From: an uncultured Prevotella sp. | Lineage (GTDB): Bacteria > Bacteroidota > Bacteroidia > Bacteroidales > Bacteroidaceae | Length of the DNA: 43,314 nt | Direction of reading: 5' to 3' | NCBI GenBank assembly: GCA_937892695.1 | Contig: CALBJK010000294.1 | Coordinates: 1 to 43,314, forward strand | Shown here: positions 42,980 through 43,314 of the stretch, piece after piece | Numbering within the stretch: position 1 is the stretch's first letter | How the letters are laid out: each line of letters opens with the position of its first letter | Notes under the pieces: generated by a model | What the model saw: the letters and a program-made list of their open reading frames with translations, nothing else | What the model was told of the DNA's origin: nothing | Database searches by the model: none | Program-made: the position numbers and the translations under genes

Positions 42980-43314
42980 TTATTTTACAGCTACTTTCTT
43001 GTTCCCAACGATATAGAGTCCTTTGGAAAGACCGTCAGTAGCACTTATGGCAGGAACGTTGCTACGAATGAGCACACCGTCAATAGTGTAAACATTAGCT
43101 TTGCCTGTGTTGTTCTTTGAAGCAATATCTGTTATGCCATTGTTGGTTGTGTCAAAGACGGGCTCGAGAATACCCTTGTCAGTCTTTCCGTCCCATCCGC
43201 TCTTCTGATACTTGTAGCAGAACAGTTTCTGTTGGTATTTCGCATCTTTCGAATTGCTTACCCAGAGAATGTCGCCGTCAAGATTGCGTAGAGTGTTGGC
43301 GTAATCGCCGTCTG
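42980..43314 (-). CDS. 3' end of a T9SS cargo protein gene
   Basis: Partial gene entering from the right; 111 codons plus stop at 42980-42982 are visible. The C-terminal 45 residues (NVYTIDGVLIRSNVPAIS...GLYIVGNKKVAVK) form a type A T9SS sorting domain. Before it, DGDYANTLRNLDGDILWVSN and a linker are readable but match no family I recognise. It is on the same strand as susC and may be a secreted enzyme or binding protein of the same PUL. Confidence 0.85.
   Translation of the reverse strand, partial: DGDYANTLRNLDGDILWVSNSKDAKYQQKLFCYKYQKSGWDGKTDKGILEPVFDTTNNGITDIASKNNTGKANVYTIDGVLIRSNVPAISATDGLSKGLYIVGNKKVAVK

Overview
The window looks like chromosomal DNA from a gut or oral Bacteroidota bacterium, most likely a member of the Prevotellaceae. 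Evidence: a SusC/SusD pair, several proteins ending in a type IX secretion (T9SS) C-terminal sorting domain, a DUF5686-type outer-membrane protein, a periplasmic-TPR/AraC hybrid regulator, and TAnnTTTG (-7) promoter boxes in front of several genes. Most genes lie on the minus strand. No rRNA, tRNA or CRISPR array was seen.

Layout, left to right. 1-1843: 5' part of a class I ribonucleotide reductase large subunit (gene exits the left edge). 2401-6540: two secreted glycosidases, a GH28-like beta-helix protein followed by a PA14-containing GH3. 6898-12562: housekeeping block topA-aroK-speA and then argB, read right to left. 12820-14868: DUF5686 outer-membrane protein on the plus strand. 15226-15969: a REP-associated tyrosine transposase (RAYT) bracketed by four near-identical palindromic REP elements. 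15982-19557: thioesterase-dprA-dusB operon with a GH43 gene as its last member, preceded by 3.7 copies of a 74-bp promoter-containing repeat. 19971-25123: two large secreted T9SS cargo proteins. 25261-26898: TPR/AraC regulator. 27399-31652 (plus strand): GH92 alpha-mannosidase and a NagB-like/PIG-L deacetylase fusion. 31792-42859 (minus): a polysaccharide utilisation locus (PUL) of SusC, SusD, a surface lipoprotein, a sialidase-fold (possibly GH93) enzyme and a multi-domain GH43. 42980-43314: 3' end of another T9SS cargo gene.

How the genes work together: the right half is glycan foraging. SusC/SusD/lipoprotein bind and import oligosaccharides; the secreted GH43 and sialidase-fold enzymes, and perhaps GH92, trim side chains; the NagB-like/deacetylase protein would act on an amino-sugar product in the cytoplasm. 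The left half mixes core metabolism (DNA precursors, topoisomerase, shikimate, arginine and polyamine synthesis) with two plant-glycan-type glycosidases.

The least expected content is in the intergenic DNA: three dispersed repeat families (a REP/RAYT system, a GCGGCATAT element in three places, and a 74-bp tandem promoter repeat) and a perfect 56-bp palindrome. The most notable protein is the NagB-like fusion, whose NagB half has lost three catalytic positions while its deacetylase motif is intact.
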